From the IMG/VR virus record IMGVR_UViG_3300008267_000276, positions 1 through 27,384 of that record: DNA of 27,384 bases. The stretch is one strand, 5' to 3'. This document shows positions 7,751 through 14,863 of this stretch, piece after piece. The notes beneath the pieces are model-generated. The model was not told the DNA's origin. It saw only the letters and a program-made list of their open reading frames with translations, and searched no databases. This stretch comes from a virus. The position numbers and the translations under genes are program-made. Each line of letters opens with the position of its first letter. The stretch's first letter is position 1.

Positions 7751-8199
7751 AGCCCTCAGTTCATTCTAATCTAACTGTTAGAAAGTACGGTGGTATTTCC
7801 TCTGACTACCAGGAGGTTCATGACTTCTTAGATATGTCTAAGATGACTCATTCTGACTTAAGGCATCGGTGTATTCTGCATAACACTCTTGGTCCCTTCC
7901 TAGCAGAGAAGGGCATTGGAGTTAATCATACAAGGGCAGAACACCTTAAGAAGAAATGGTCATGGACAGAAGAAGAATATCAGGATATTTTAGCCCTGGC
8001 AGCAGATCGCTCAGGTACTACTATCTTAAACTCTGATGGAGTAAAAGTCTCAGTTAGGGATGTTGCTGAACAACATATCATTCAAGATATGGGAGAAATT
8101 CCTTCTGTTTCTAAATATCTAGAGGGGATGCCAGTTTATGATTGGCTGGGTCATGGACATAAAACTATTAAGAAGCTGGTAATGAAGGTTTCTGAATGA
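7747..8199 (+). CDS. DUF6915-like phage protein
   Basis: The 150-residue product has the pattern I associate with DUF6915. It includes HDFLDMSKMTHSDLRHRCILHNTLGP near the N-terminus, then a GVKVSVRDVAEQHIIQDMGEIPSV block and a C-terminal MPVYDWLG. The conserved His and Asp residues suggest a metal site, but no function is established to my knowledge. It starts with TTG, overlapping the upstream TGA, with GGAG eight bases before. Translational coupling with both neighbours is likely. Confidence 0.7.
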   Translation: MKPSVHSNLTVRKYGGISSDYQEVHDFLDMSKMTHSDLRHRCILHNTLGPFLAEKGIGVNHTRAEHLKKKWSWTEEEYQDILALAADRSGTTILNSDGVKVSVRDVAEQHIIQDMGEIPSVSKYLEGMPVYDWLGHGHKTIKKLVMKVSE

Positions 8200-8663
8200 T
8201 GAGGGATATCATAACTAGCGGAGCGTTTCTTCCTGATGGTGATAGTATAGATTATTCTATCTGTCTCGCTACAGCGATAGAAGATATCTCTTTATTTAAA
8301 GAGGTAGCTAAATCTAGACTTTCTCTGCTAGACTCTTCCTCTAGTTATGAAATAATAGAGTTCTTCGATATTAAAGTAGAAGATGATTTGAGTCCACTTA
8401 CTACAGAAGTAGAAGATTTATTTCACTTAGAAGATTATGAAAAATATTTTGAATTAAAAACGTTAAAGAGTATAATGGTTAATGCGATTGATCATGTTGC
8501 TGAAAAAATAGAATTGCAGAGAATCGCAGTATGTCGAAGTCCGCTCGGAAAGGGTAATGGCCATATTTTGGTCTTTTCTTCACAAGATAGATCCGATTTG
8601 GAGGGAAGTGGTATAACCCACTATTGCCTCGATTTAATTGAAATGTCGGGCATCTTAAAATAG
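8196..8663 (+). CDS. Hypothetical protein
   Basis: The 155-residue product is acidic and mostly helical with no motif I recognise. Residues about 25-90 contain several acidic helices, and the C-terminal part includes CRSPLGKGNGHILVFSS, which looks like a beta hairpin. The start overlaps the upstream TGA as ATGATGA, so it is probably coupled to the DUF6915-like gene. It is followed by a 62-base gap that is more GC-rich than its surroundings. Confidence 0.6.
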   Translation: MMRDIITSGAFLPDGDSIDYSICLATAIEDISLFKEVAKSRLSLLDSSSSYEIIEFFDIKVEDDLSPLTTEVEDLFHLEDYEKYFELKTLKSIMVNAIDHVAEKIELQRIAVCRSPLGKGNGHILVFSSQDRSDLEGSGITHYCLDLIEMSGILK

Positions 8664-8675
8664 TGTTTGCACCCC

Positions 8676-8708
8676 TTGACGACCGCTTCGCCGTGATTAA
8701 GGTATATC
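8676..8708 (+). promoter_or_regulatory. Promoter-like GC-rich intergenic segment
   Basis: TTGACG (8676-8681) and TATATC (8703-8708) are separated by 21 bases, too long for an ordinary sigma70 site. The surrounding gap is GC-rich for this genome and contains flanking ACCCC and GGGGT arms. It may be a promoter with unusual spacing or a small structured leader. Confidence 0.2.
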
Positions 8709-8725
8709 GTGCGGGGTTCTAGGAA

Positions 8726-8935
8726 TTGGATACAAATTTAAAGTTTATTACAATCAGACGGTTTGCCAATTTAGAATGGGAAACTTATCAAGACAAAAAA
8801 GATAATAGTTTTGTCGCTTTATGTCATAAGTATTCTATAAGTGTTCAATCAGATAGTTGGGACGGAATCTGGATTGAGATTATGAAAGCCTCAAAGGAGA
8901 TGTTTCAAAAACAGAAGGGTGAAAAGGTGAGATAA
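8726..8935 (+). CDS. Small protein, possibly HicB-like fold
   Basis: The 69-residue product has an N-terminal beta part (LEWETYQDKKDNSFVALCHK) and a C-terminal helix (GIWIEIMKASKEMFQKQKGE). This resembles the partial RNase-H-like fold of HicB/DUF1902 proteins, where a strand pair ending in wVAlc is followed by SvqgdT and a helix. The match is weak, and no HicA-like toxin gene is adjacent. The start is TTG with no well-spaced ribosome site, so the N-terminus is uncertain. Confidence 0.5.
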   Translation: MDTNLKFITIRRFANLEWETYQDKKDNSFVALCHKYSISVQSDSWDGIWIEIMKASKEMFQKQKGEKVR

Positions 8936-8936
8936 C

Positions 8937-9152
8937 ATGGATAAATTTAAGATTAATTGGATAGAAAAAAATGCAAGAGAAGAGATAACTTGTGTCTCTG
9001 GTTTTGAATATCAAGTTGATAACTGGAGTCGAGATTTTATTCGGAATTCTTCTAAAGAAAATTATGTAGTTAAAAAGGGAAGTAGAATTCTAAACAAAGA
9101 TGGAACTATAACAGCAACTTTTATTAAAACAAAAAATACAAAGGAAAGCTAA
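8937..9152 (+). CDS. Hypothetical small protein
   Basis: The 71-residue product starts with ATG preceded by AAGGTGAG. It is basic at the C-terminus and beta-rich, with no recognised motif. It begins one base after the upstream stop and is followed six bases later by the next gene. It is probably part of the mRNA that ends with the sigma factor. Confidence 0.55.
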   Translation: MDKFKINWIEKNAREEITCVSGFEYQVDNWSRDFIRNSSKENYVVKKGSRILNKDGTITATFIKTKNTKES

Positions 9153-9158
9153 AGACCA

Positions 9159-9350
9159 ATGTCATCACTAAAGAATATTTTTGCTCCAACAGAAGAGATC
9201 GAAGAGCAAGATTTTAATGAAGAAATTGAGGAAGATGAAGATGAGGATTATGGCTGGGAAGATAGATGGGAAAGAATGCAAGAAAATGCAGTAAAAGAAA
9301 AAAGAAGGGAAAAAGCCATTAAAAGACAAAAGTCTATCGGAGAATACTGA
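9159..9350 (+). CDS. Small charged protein upstream of the sigma factor
   Basis: The 63-residue product has an acidic first half (EEIEEQDFNEEIEEDEDEDYG) and a basic C-terminal helix (KEKRREKAIKRQKSIGEY). No family is recognised. Its stop overlaps the start of the sigma factor gene (TGATG), so the two are translationally coupled. A small acidic partner encoded directly before a sigma factor could modulate it, but this rests on position only. Confidence 0.6.
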   Translation: MSSLKNIFAPTEEIEEQDFNEEIEEDEDEDYGWEDRWERMQENAVKEKRREKAIKRQKSIGEY

Positions 9351-10186
9351 TGCTTGGAAACAAGATGCTAGATTCTGCTTGTCGCCAATATCCTGTGATT
9401 CCTGCTGCTAAGCAGTTGTCACTTATTCAGATGTGGAAGGATACTGGTGATAAGAAATATCTGGATCAGCTCATACTCTCTAATATGAAGCTGGTTATCT
9501 CTGAAACTCATAAGATTAGGATGTATAATCCAAACTTATCTTATGATGATCTTTTTCAAGAGGGTTTAAGTGGACTGCTCAAAGCGGCATCAAAGTTTGA
9601 TAGTTCGAAAGAAGCTAACTTTGCCACATATGCTATGTGGTGGATTAGGGCATACCAAAAAAGATATACGATGGATAACAGATCTCTAGTTAGACTTGGA
9701 ACTACTAGAGATGGTAGAGTGATGTTTGCTAACTTGGCAAAAGCAAAAGCAAAAGCAGAGTCTCTAGGTCTGGAGGGCTATGACAAAATTAAAAAGATTT
9801 CTGAAATCATTGGAGTAGAAGTAGATGCTGTAGAACAGATGATGTCTATTCTCTCCGGCTATGATTCAAGTCTGGATACTCCAATTGGAGAGGATAAGGA
9901 CACTCTTGTTATAGATACTATACCAGATTATCGCGAAGAGCATTTGGCCGTTGGTAATGCCATAGAAGATGCTTTCTCTAGCAAGATTCACCTAGCCGTT
10001 AAAGACTTGCCAGATAATGAGCGGTTTATTGTAGAGAATAGGTTTTTGTCACAAGATCCTATGACTTTTAGGGACTTGGCTAAGAAGCTAAAGATTTCTA
10101 GAGAATGGGTTAGAAAATTAGAGATTAGAGCCTTAGAGAGAATGAGAAGGTATCTGGCAAGAGAGTATGATATTAGAGAGATTTGA
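9350..10186 (+). CDS. RpoH-like sigma-70 family RNA polymerase sigma factor
   Basis: The 278-residue product has region 2 at about residues 40-125. LSYDDLFQEGLSGLLKAA and FATYAMWWIRAYQKRYTMDN match core-binding and -10 recognition segments. The following RSLVRLGTTRDGR is typical of the RpoH (sigma32) branch rather than RpoD. Region 4, with a helix-turn-helix for -35 recognition, lies at about 220-270 (TFRDLAKKLKISREWVRKLEIRALERM). Region 1.1 is absent. It should direct host RNA polymerase to phage promoters, probably for a late or middle class. GGAG lies seven bases before the ATG, and a strong terminator follows the stop. Confidence 0.92.
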   Translation: MLGNKMLDSACRQYPVIPAAKQLSLIQMWKDTGDKKYLDQLILSNMKLVISETHKIRMYNPNLSYDDLFQEGLSGLLKAASKFDSSKEANFATYAMWWIRAYQKRYTMDNRSLVRLGTTRDGRVMFANLAKAKAKAESLGLEGYDKIKKISEIIGVEVDAVEQMMSILSGYDSSLDTPIGEDKDTLVIDTIPDYREEHLAVGNAIEDAFSSKIHLAVKDLPDNERFIVENRFLSQDPMTFRDLAKKLKISREWVRKLEIRALERMRRYLAREYDIREI

Positions 10187-10203
10187 AAATACTAAAAGTT
10201 GAT

Positions 10204-10234
10204 AAAAACCCCGATGATTTCATCGGGGTTTTTT
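10204..10234 (+). terminator. Strong intrinsic terminator after the sigma factor gene
   Basis: A 13-bp stem with core ACCCCGATG (10208-10216) pairs with CATCGGGGT (10221-10229) around a four-base loop. A-runs and T-runs extend the stem and the T-run continues past it. This is a textbook rho-independent terminator. Confidence 0.92.
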
Positions 10235-10286
10235 CATGATTAATGCATCTACTATTAATATTCATCTTAATGATAGGGTAACTTAA

Positions 10287-10952
10287 ATGATTAGAAAACT
10301 TTTAGTATTAAAAAATATTATCAAAAGCTCTACTGAAATAAAAATGTTAGATTCTCTTATTAAAGAGGCTAGCGCAGAAATGGGATCTTTTACCACTAAA
10401 TTAATGAACAATGCAGAAGTACCTAATTCATTAATTAATGCTTTATCATTTAAAATAGGAACAATTCTTCCAGGTATTTTATCGGAATTTTATCCAAACA
10501 AATCAGAAAGTGAAATTAATAATTATGTTAATAATAACAAAACATTAATTTTATTTGAAGAAATTGAGCTATCAGAAGATCTAGAGCAAGGCAATGAAAT
10601 GTCTATTTTAGATCATTATTTATTTAAATCTTCAGAAGAATCCGCTTTACCGCCAGCTATTGATGTTGACGCACCACCAGCAGCTAGAGATAGTGGTCCT
10701 TTAAAATTAATGCCAGAAGGATTGGGAGAAGATGACTTTAATCTAGAATATGATGAAGAAATTTCTGAACAAATTTTAAGAGATTTATTATATACCTTTG
10801 TAGAGCAAGAAGAACCGCTTGGTGATTTCCGTCACATTTTTGATGAAGATGAGGAATTTCATGATCTTGACGAATATGGAGGTCCAGATGAACTTAATGA
10901 AGATGAGGTGGATAGATTCTTAGAGTTTATGAGAAGTTCTAATAAACGATAA
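10287..10952 (+). CDS. Acidic protein with Pro-rich linker, unknown function
   Basis: The 221-residue product has a basic helical N-terminus (MIRKLLVLKNIIK) and the segment SLIKEASAEM. A helical domain runs to about residue 110, then comes a Pro/Ala linker (SALPPAIDVDAPPAARDSGP). The C-terminal domain is very acidic, with many Asp and Glu between 145 and 215. The N-terminal KEA motif followed by an LPP linker resembles the layout of the product at 5968. No family is recognised. A virion or scaffold protein with an acidic tail would fit. It is the first gene after the sigma-factor terminator, but I see no convincing promoter in the gap. Confidence 0.65.
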   Translation: MIRKLLVLKNIIKSSTEIKMLDSLIKEASAEMGSFTTKLMNNAEVPNSLINALSFKIGTILPGILSEFYPNKSESEINNYVNNNKTLILFEEIELSEDLEQGNEMSILDHYLFKSSEESALPPAIDVDAPPAARDSGPLKLMPEGLGEDDFNLEYDEEISEQILRDLLYTFVEQEEPLGDFRHIFDEDEEFHDLDEYGGPDELNEDEVDRFLEFMRSSNKR

Positions 10953-10962
10953 TTTATTAATT

Positions 10963-11634
10963 ATGAAAGATAGATTTTTTATAGAAAGCGGAATACATCC
11001 CTTTATTTTTGAGGGAGAGTATGAGACAAAATCTTTAGATTGCTGTGATTTGTTATTTAAGTTAACTTCTAAAAAAAAATTATTCTTTCAAAAACAAATT
11101 AGTTATAATCTTAAAGAATTACACCCTGCTTCAGATGTACCATCTATAGTTAAAGTTTTTAAAGTTATAGATGATAAAACTTTGACTAAAATTATGTCTC
11201 TTGATTTATTTTTATGGAATTTAAATAAGGTAGATCAGGCCTCGACTTTGGAATATGATTTATATTTTGTGGGCCTAGACTTATCGGGGGCTACAATCTA
11301 TGTGAAGACAATGATGAACGACAATGTTTTCAAGGTAAATATTCCTCTGGAGTCTACAATGGGAAGAGAAGCAGTTAACCATCCTGATCACTATGGCGGA
11401 AGGGACAATCCATATGAGGCAATTAAGGTAATTGAAGCTACTGGTCTTGGCTTCCATCTTGGAAATGTCTATAAATACATTTCTAGGGCTGGAAAAAAGA
11501 TAGATGAATTAAATCAATCACAGCAACTTGCCCTGCTGAAAGATTTAAAGAAAGCAAGATGGTATCTAGATAGATATATCTCTATTGTAGAATCATCTGC
11601 AGAAAAAAACATTACAGATGATAAAGCTAAATAA
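10963..11634 (+). CDS. Protein with C-terminal DUF3310 domain
   Basis: Residues about 137-207 match DUF3310, common in phages. VNHPDHYGG, an EAIKVIEATG helix, GNVYKYISRAGKK and LKDLKKARWYLDRYI are all present. The N-terminal 130 residues are a separate, beta-rich region with no recognised family. DUF3310 proteins are often annotated as nucleotide-kinase-like, but their function is unproven. An internal ATG at 11359 has GGAG six bases upstream and would give a stand-alone DUF3310 protein of about 91 residues, so two products from one gene are possible. The gene overlaps its downstream neighbour by 17 bases. Confidence 0.8.
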   Translation: MKDRFFIESGIHPFIFEGEYETKSLDCCDLLFKLTSKKKLFFQKQISYNLKELHPASDVPSIVKVFKVIDDKTLTKIMSLDLFLWNLNKVDQASTLEYDLYFVGLDLSGATIYVKTMMNDNVFKVNIPLESTMGREAVNHPDHYGGRDNPYEAIKVIEATGLGFHLGNVYKYISRAGKKIDELNQSQQLALLKDLKKARWYLDRYISIVESSAEKNITDDKAK

Positions 11635-12106
11635 AGATAAGGCCTTAGAAATAGTTAATGCCTTAAAAGAATATTCATTTCCTGCTTATACCAATTGGAC
11701 TGATTATATAACTATCTCAAATAAAGAATATCTAATTTTAGATAGCGGAGATATTTCTTTTGACTTCTTCTTTAAGAAGAGAGAGTTTTATTTTCTAAAA
11801 GAAAAGTTTTTAGGAAAAAAACCAATTAACTATGGAATTGTATTTCACCTGCCAATACAATCTTCGGAAAAAGAAGACTTTTCTATAATAAAAAGATATA
11901 CATATAATTATGCTGAGCTTGCTTTTGTAAAATATCCTAACTTAGAGCCATCTGGAGTTGGTGAAATTATTTTTCAAAGCCAATCAATAATCTTGGACGA
12001 AAATTCTAAAATTAGTGTTATAGATTTTCTAGAGACAGATATTCCAGATAAAATAAAAGATATATTTCTTTTTAACATAAATGAACTTAAAATGGAGCAA
12101 AAATGA
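11618..12106 (+). CDS. Hypothetical protein
   Basis: The 162-residue product is rich in aromatic residues and beta strands (DYITISNKEYLILDSGDISFDFFF). No motif is recognised. The start at 11618 overlaps the DUF3310 gene and lacks a clear ribosome site, so it may be coupled. Its stop overlaps the ClpP start by ATGA, placing it in the same operon as clpP. Confidence 0.6.
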   Translation: MIKLNKDKALEIVNALKEYSFPAYTNWTDYITISNKEYLILDSGDISFDFFFKKREFYFLKEKFLGKKPINYGIVFHLPIQSSEKEDFSIIKRYTYNYAELAFVKYPNLEPSGVGEIIFQSQSIILDENSKISVIDFLETDIPDKIKDIFLFNINELKMEQK

Positions 12107-12774
12107 TATTTAATAAATCTAAAGTGTCTAAAAGAGTTTCTGAAGATCTAGAAGATGATGCTGACGAAAAAAGCCAGTCAGTTTCTATTCCTGCAATTAT
12201 AAAAGAAGATGGCGATGTAAGAATGGTTGGTCTTTATGGAGAGGTTGAAGAGCTAAAGGCATCACAGATTGTTGGACTCTTACTAGACATGGGAGAGACT
12301 GCAATAGAAGAGGTTCCAAAAGATCCTTCAAATCCAGACTCCGAACTCGAAGAGGTAAAGAGGCCAATTGAATTTATTATTTCTACTCCTGGCGGAAGTG
12401 CAGATGATATGTTTGCAATATATGATATAATGAGAGTTGTTCGTGATAAGTGTGATATTGTTACCTACGGAATAGGTAAGGTTATGTCTGCTGGAGTCCT
12501 ATTATTAGCCTCTGGTACTAAGGGTCAGAGAAAAATTGGCAAGAATTGCAGAGTAATGATTCATTCTGTAATTGCTGGATCTTCTGGATCATTCCATTCA
12601 TTAGAGAATGAAATGTCAGAAATCAAACATATGCAGAAAGCCTATCTTAAAGCCCTTTCTGAAGAAACTAATATGTCTGTCAAGCAACTTAATACCATGA
12701 TCAATAGAAAAGTAAATATTTATCTTTCAGCAGAAGAAGCGGTTAAGTTGGGTATCGCAGACATTATTGTTTAG
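12103..12774 (+). CDS. clpP: ClpP-family serine protease subunit
   Basis: The 223-residue product follows the ClpP fold. STPGGSADDMFAIYDIM (94-110) is the oxyanion and substrate region. GKVMSAGVLLLASG (125-138) holds the nucleophile Ser129, and RVMIHSV holds His154. The third catalytic position, Asp in host ClpP before xFLSAxEA, is Asn205 here in VNIYLSAEEA. An insertion of about 20 residues with Pro, Asp and Glu precedes the STPGG region. The N-terminal 25 residues are acidic and unlike host ClpP. It could form a barrel with or without the host ClpX or ClpA, or process phage proteins. The fold is clear; activity is uncertain because of the Asn. Confidence 0.88.
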   Translation: MIFNKSKVSKRVSEDLEDDADEKSQSVSIPAIIKEDGDVRMVGLYGEVEELKASQIVGLLLDMGETAIEEVPKDPSNPDSELEEVKRPIEFIISTPGGSADDMFAIYDIMRVVRDKCDIVTYGIGKVMSAGVLLLASGTKGQRKIGKNCRVMIHSVIAGSSGSFHSLENEMSEIKHMQKAYLKALSEETNMSVKQLNTMINRKVNIYLSAEEAVKLGIADIIV

Positions 12775-12830
12775 GATTAATCTCTAAAAACATAAAAAGT
12801 ATTGGCCTAGAGATAAAAAAAGTTGCCTAG

Positions 12831-12858
12831 TTGACCCCATCTGCTTGGTGCTTATATT
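12831..12858 (+). promoter_or_regulatory. Sigma70-type promoter
   Basis: TTGACC (12831-12836), a 16-base spacer and TATATT (12853-12858) followed by AG form a good promoter. Predicted initiation is near 12865. It has the same layout as the sites at 22674 and 25324. It starts the unit beginning at 12911. Confidence 0.75.
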
Positions 12859-12862
12859 AGAG

Positions 12863-12892
12863 GGAACGGATGGTAGTCCTCCGTTCCTTTTC
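12863..12892 (+). other. Promoter-proximal hairpin with T-run (attenuator-like or 5' stabiliser)
   Basis: GGAACGGA (12863-12870) pairs with TCCGTTCC (12880-12887) around a nine-base loop, followed by TTTTCG. The predicted transcription start falls at the base of the stem. The hairpin would therefore form the very 5' end of the mRNA, either as an early terminator or as a protective cap. Confidence 0.6.
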
Positions 12893-12910
12893 GTATTTCT
12901 GGAGCCACAA

Positions 12911-13456
12911 ATGCAGGTAACAAAGGATAAGATTAGGTCGGCATTAGAGGTACTTTCACATGCTTCAAAATCAGACTACGATGGAATAGAGGCAGAATAT
13001 TTTGCTACAATAGCAAAACTATCTAACGATTATGATAATTATATAAAGTTTAATATTGTCAAAAATAAAATTGGTAATTTTATAAAAGCAAAAATGCCAT
13101 CATGTCCATCATGTAATGATGGTCGTAATGTTTTTATTGTTGATTTGAATATTAATTTATTGTTTTTTGATCCATTCATATCTGATAAAGAAAATATTGT
13201 TCAATTGTATACAGATACTAATGATATATATAGCATTATTGACTTTAAATCACCAGACTTTTTGTCACTACTTTCTTTTGTAAAAAAAGAAAATCCAGAA
13301 CTATATTATTTATTTGATAATCATGCTTATTGTAAAAAGTGTAAAATTTCTTTTAAGGGAAATGATTTTATAGCTTCTGGTATCGGAGATACAATTCCCT
13401 TTGAAGATATAATTTCTTGGTCAAAAGAAAACGTAGAGTCTAATGACTTGGAGTAA
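12911..13456 (+). CDS. Putative zinc-binding protein, unknown function
   Basis: The ATG at 12911 has GGAG six bases upstream. The GTG at 12845 in the same frame lies inside the promoter and is rejected. The 181-residue product has two CxxC pairs, CPSC near residue 65 and CKKC near residue 142, which could together bind one zinc across a beta domain. The middle is rich in Asp, Ile and Phe. No family is recognised. Confidence 0.65.
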   Translation: MQVTKDKIRSALEVLSHASKSDYDGIEAEYFATIAKLSNDYDNYIKFNIVKNKIGNFIKAKMPSCPSCNDGRNVFIVDLNINLLFFDPFISDKENIVQLYTDTNDIYSIIDFKSPDFLSLLSFVKKENPELYYLFDNHAYCKKCKISFKGNDFIASGIGDTIPFEDIISWSKENVESNDLE

Positions 13457-13571
13457 AAACTTAATTCTTATCAACAAGAAGTAGGATTATATAGACAATT
13501 GGTGAAATAATTATAGAAGTTTTATCAGATTATCAATATGATAACAACCTCTAAGGCATAGGATATATAAT

Positions 13572-14114
13572 ATGCATCGTACAGAAACTCGTCGTCAGCG
13601 TTATGATAAGAAAAAACAGCAGGCACATATTATGCCAGTCTCTGTTTGTATGGTCAATTTTGGTATTGATGAAAATATCGCCTTGACCATTAGGGCTGCC
13701 GCTTGTTATGGTGCAGAATCTGTTATGGTGATTGGATCTGTTCCAGATGCCTCTTTTTTGAGGCCACGCTCTGGAACTACTGTTGATTATATTGATATGA
13801 TCAAATTTTCTAGTCCACATGATTTTCTAGAGTTTGCTAGAGAAAATGATTATCATCTTGTATCGGCAGAAATTTGCGAAGGCTCTATAGATATTAATGA
13901 TTATCATTTTCCAATGAATAAAAAGACAATCATTGTTATGGGAAATGAATATACTGGAGTTCCTGCTGAAATTATTTACAATTCAGATTCCGTGCATATT
14001 ACCATGCGTGGTCCTGGTTTCTGCCTAAATACAATGCAGGCCGGCACAGTCTTTCTAAATGAATATTCTAGACAATATTTGATTCATTCAAAAAATAACG
14101 TTTTGGCAGCATGA
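13572..14114 (+). CDS. SPOUT (TrmH/SpoU-family) RNA 2'-O-methyltransferase
   Basis: The 180-residue product has the three SpoU motifs. NIALTIRAAACYGAESVMVIG contains Asn35 and Arg41. TIIVMGNEYTGVP contains the GxExxG-type turn around Glu126. VHITMRGPGFCLNTMQAG is the knot motif with Asn153. These enzymes methylate ribose 2'-OH of tRNA or rRNA using S-adenosylmethionine. The length is close to a minimal catalytic domain, with no extra RNA-binding domain apart from a basic N-terminus (RRQRYDKKKQQ). A phage copy may modify host or phage tRNA to keep translation going. Confidence 0.9.
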   Translation: MHRTETRRQRYDKKKQQAHIMPVSVCMVNFGIDENIALTIRAAACYGAESVMVIGSVPDASFLRPRSGTTVDYIDMIKFSSPHDFLEFARENDYHLVSAEICEGSIDINDYHFPMNKKTIIVMGNEYTGVPAEIIYNSDSVHITMRGPGFCLNTMQAGTVFLNEYSRQYLIHSKNNVLAA

Positions 14115-14121
14115 GGATAAA

Positions 14122-14295
14122 ATGAATAAAGTTATTGCAAATATAATGTATTACCTTTCAATATGTTTTTCTACTATTTTTCTTGTGGATTTCTTTAACC
14201 CCAGTCCATTGGTATCCCTCCTAATGGGGATTGCTGTAGGAGTATTTTTCACTACATTTATTCGACCAATATTTAACCTATATATTAGGGATTGA
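14122..14295 (+). CDS. Small two-helix membrane protein (57 aa)
   Basis: A short frame between the methylase and phosphoesterase genes starts with ATG after TGAGGATAAA, a good ribosome site, and ends one base before the next start. The product has two hydrophobic segments, about residues 7-24 (IMYYLSICFSTIFLVDFF) and 29-48 (LVSLLMGIAVGVFFTTFI), with a short polar turn containing NPSP. It is clearly spaced as a gene. The function is unknown; small bitopic or hairpin membrane proteins in phages include holin and exclusion proteins, but nothing shows this here. Confidence 0.7.
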   Translation: MNKVIANIMYYLSICFSTIFLVDFFNPSPLVSLLMGIAVGVFFTTFIRPIFNLYIRD

Positions 14296-14296
14296 T

Positions 14297-14863
14297 ATGG
14301 GAAAGGTTTTTCTAGTTTCAGATACCCACTTTGGGCATAATAATATCTGTAATTTTACCACAGATAGCGGAGAGAAACTAAGACCCTGGGAAAGTGCCGC
14401 TGAAATGGACGAGGCTATGGTGGAGTCTTGGAATCAAACGGTTAAGCCAGATGATAAGGTCTATCACTTGGGTGACGTAGTGATTGCCAAAAGACATCTT
14501 GCCACCCTGTCTAGGCTCAATGGAAAAAAGATTCTGATTAGGGGAAATCACGATATTTTTGAGGCCAAAGACTATCTACAATATTTTAAAGATATTCGTG
14601 GAGTTCACGTTCTAAATGGTATGATTCTAAGTCATATTCCGATTCACGAAGAGTCTTTGGCTAGATTTTCAATTAATGTTCACGGGCATCTTCACTCTCG
14701 TCGCGTGATGAAGGATGGTCTAATTGATCCAAGGTATTATTCCGTCTGCGTAGAACAAATTGGATTCAAGCCAATTGAAATGAATGAGCTAGTGGAAAGG
14801 ATCAAGCTTCAAGGAGGCTCAATTGAATTGAGACCAAAAGAGATTAATGATTGTCCAACCTAA
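14297..14863 (+). CDS. Calcineurin-like metallophosphoesterase
   Basis: The 188-residue product has all the family motifs. SDTHFGH holds Asp9 and His11, HLGDVV holds Asp60, RGNHDIF holds Asn84 and His85, LSHIPIHE holds His113, and VHGHLHS holds His131 and His133. These bind two metal ions and cut phosphoester bonds. Compact enzymes of this length are frequent in phages and are often annotated simply as phosphoesterases. The substrate could be a nucleotide, cyclic nucleotide or nucleic-acid end. It is in the unit started at 12831. Confidence 0.92.
   Translation: MGKVFLVSDTHFGHNNICNFTTDSGEKLRPWESAAEMDEAMVESWNQTVKPDDKVYHLGDVVIAKRHLATLSRLNGKKILIRGNHDIFEAKDYLQYFKDIRGVHVLNGMILSHIPIHEESLARFSINVHGHLHSRRVMKDGLIDPRYYSVCVEQIGFKPIEMNELVERIKLQGGSIELRPKEINDCPT

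Noticed and set aside
12835-12842. CCCCATCT, a match to the sigma32 -10 consensus CCCCATNT.
   Set aside because: No CTTGAA-like -35 box lies upstream at the right distance, and the bases are better explained by the TTGACC promoter.
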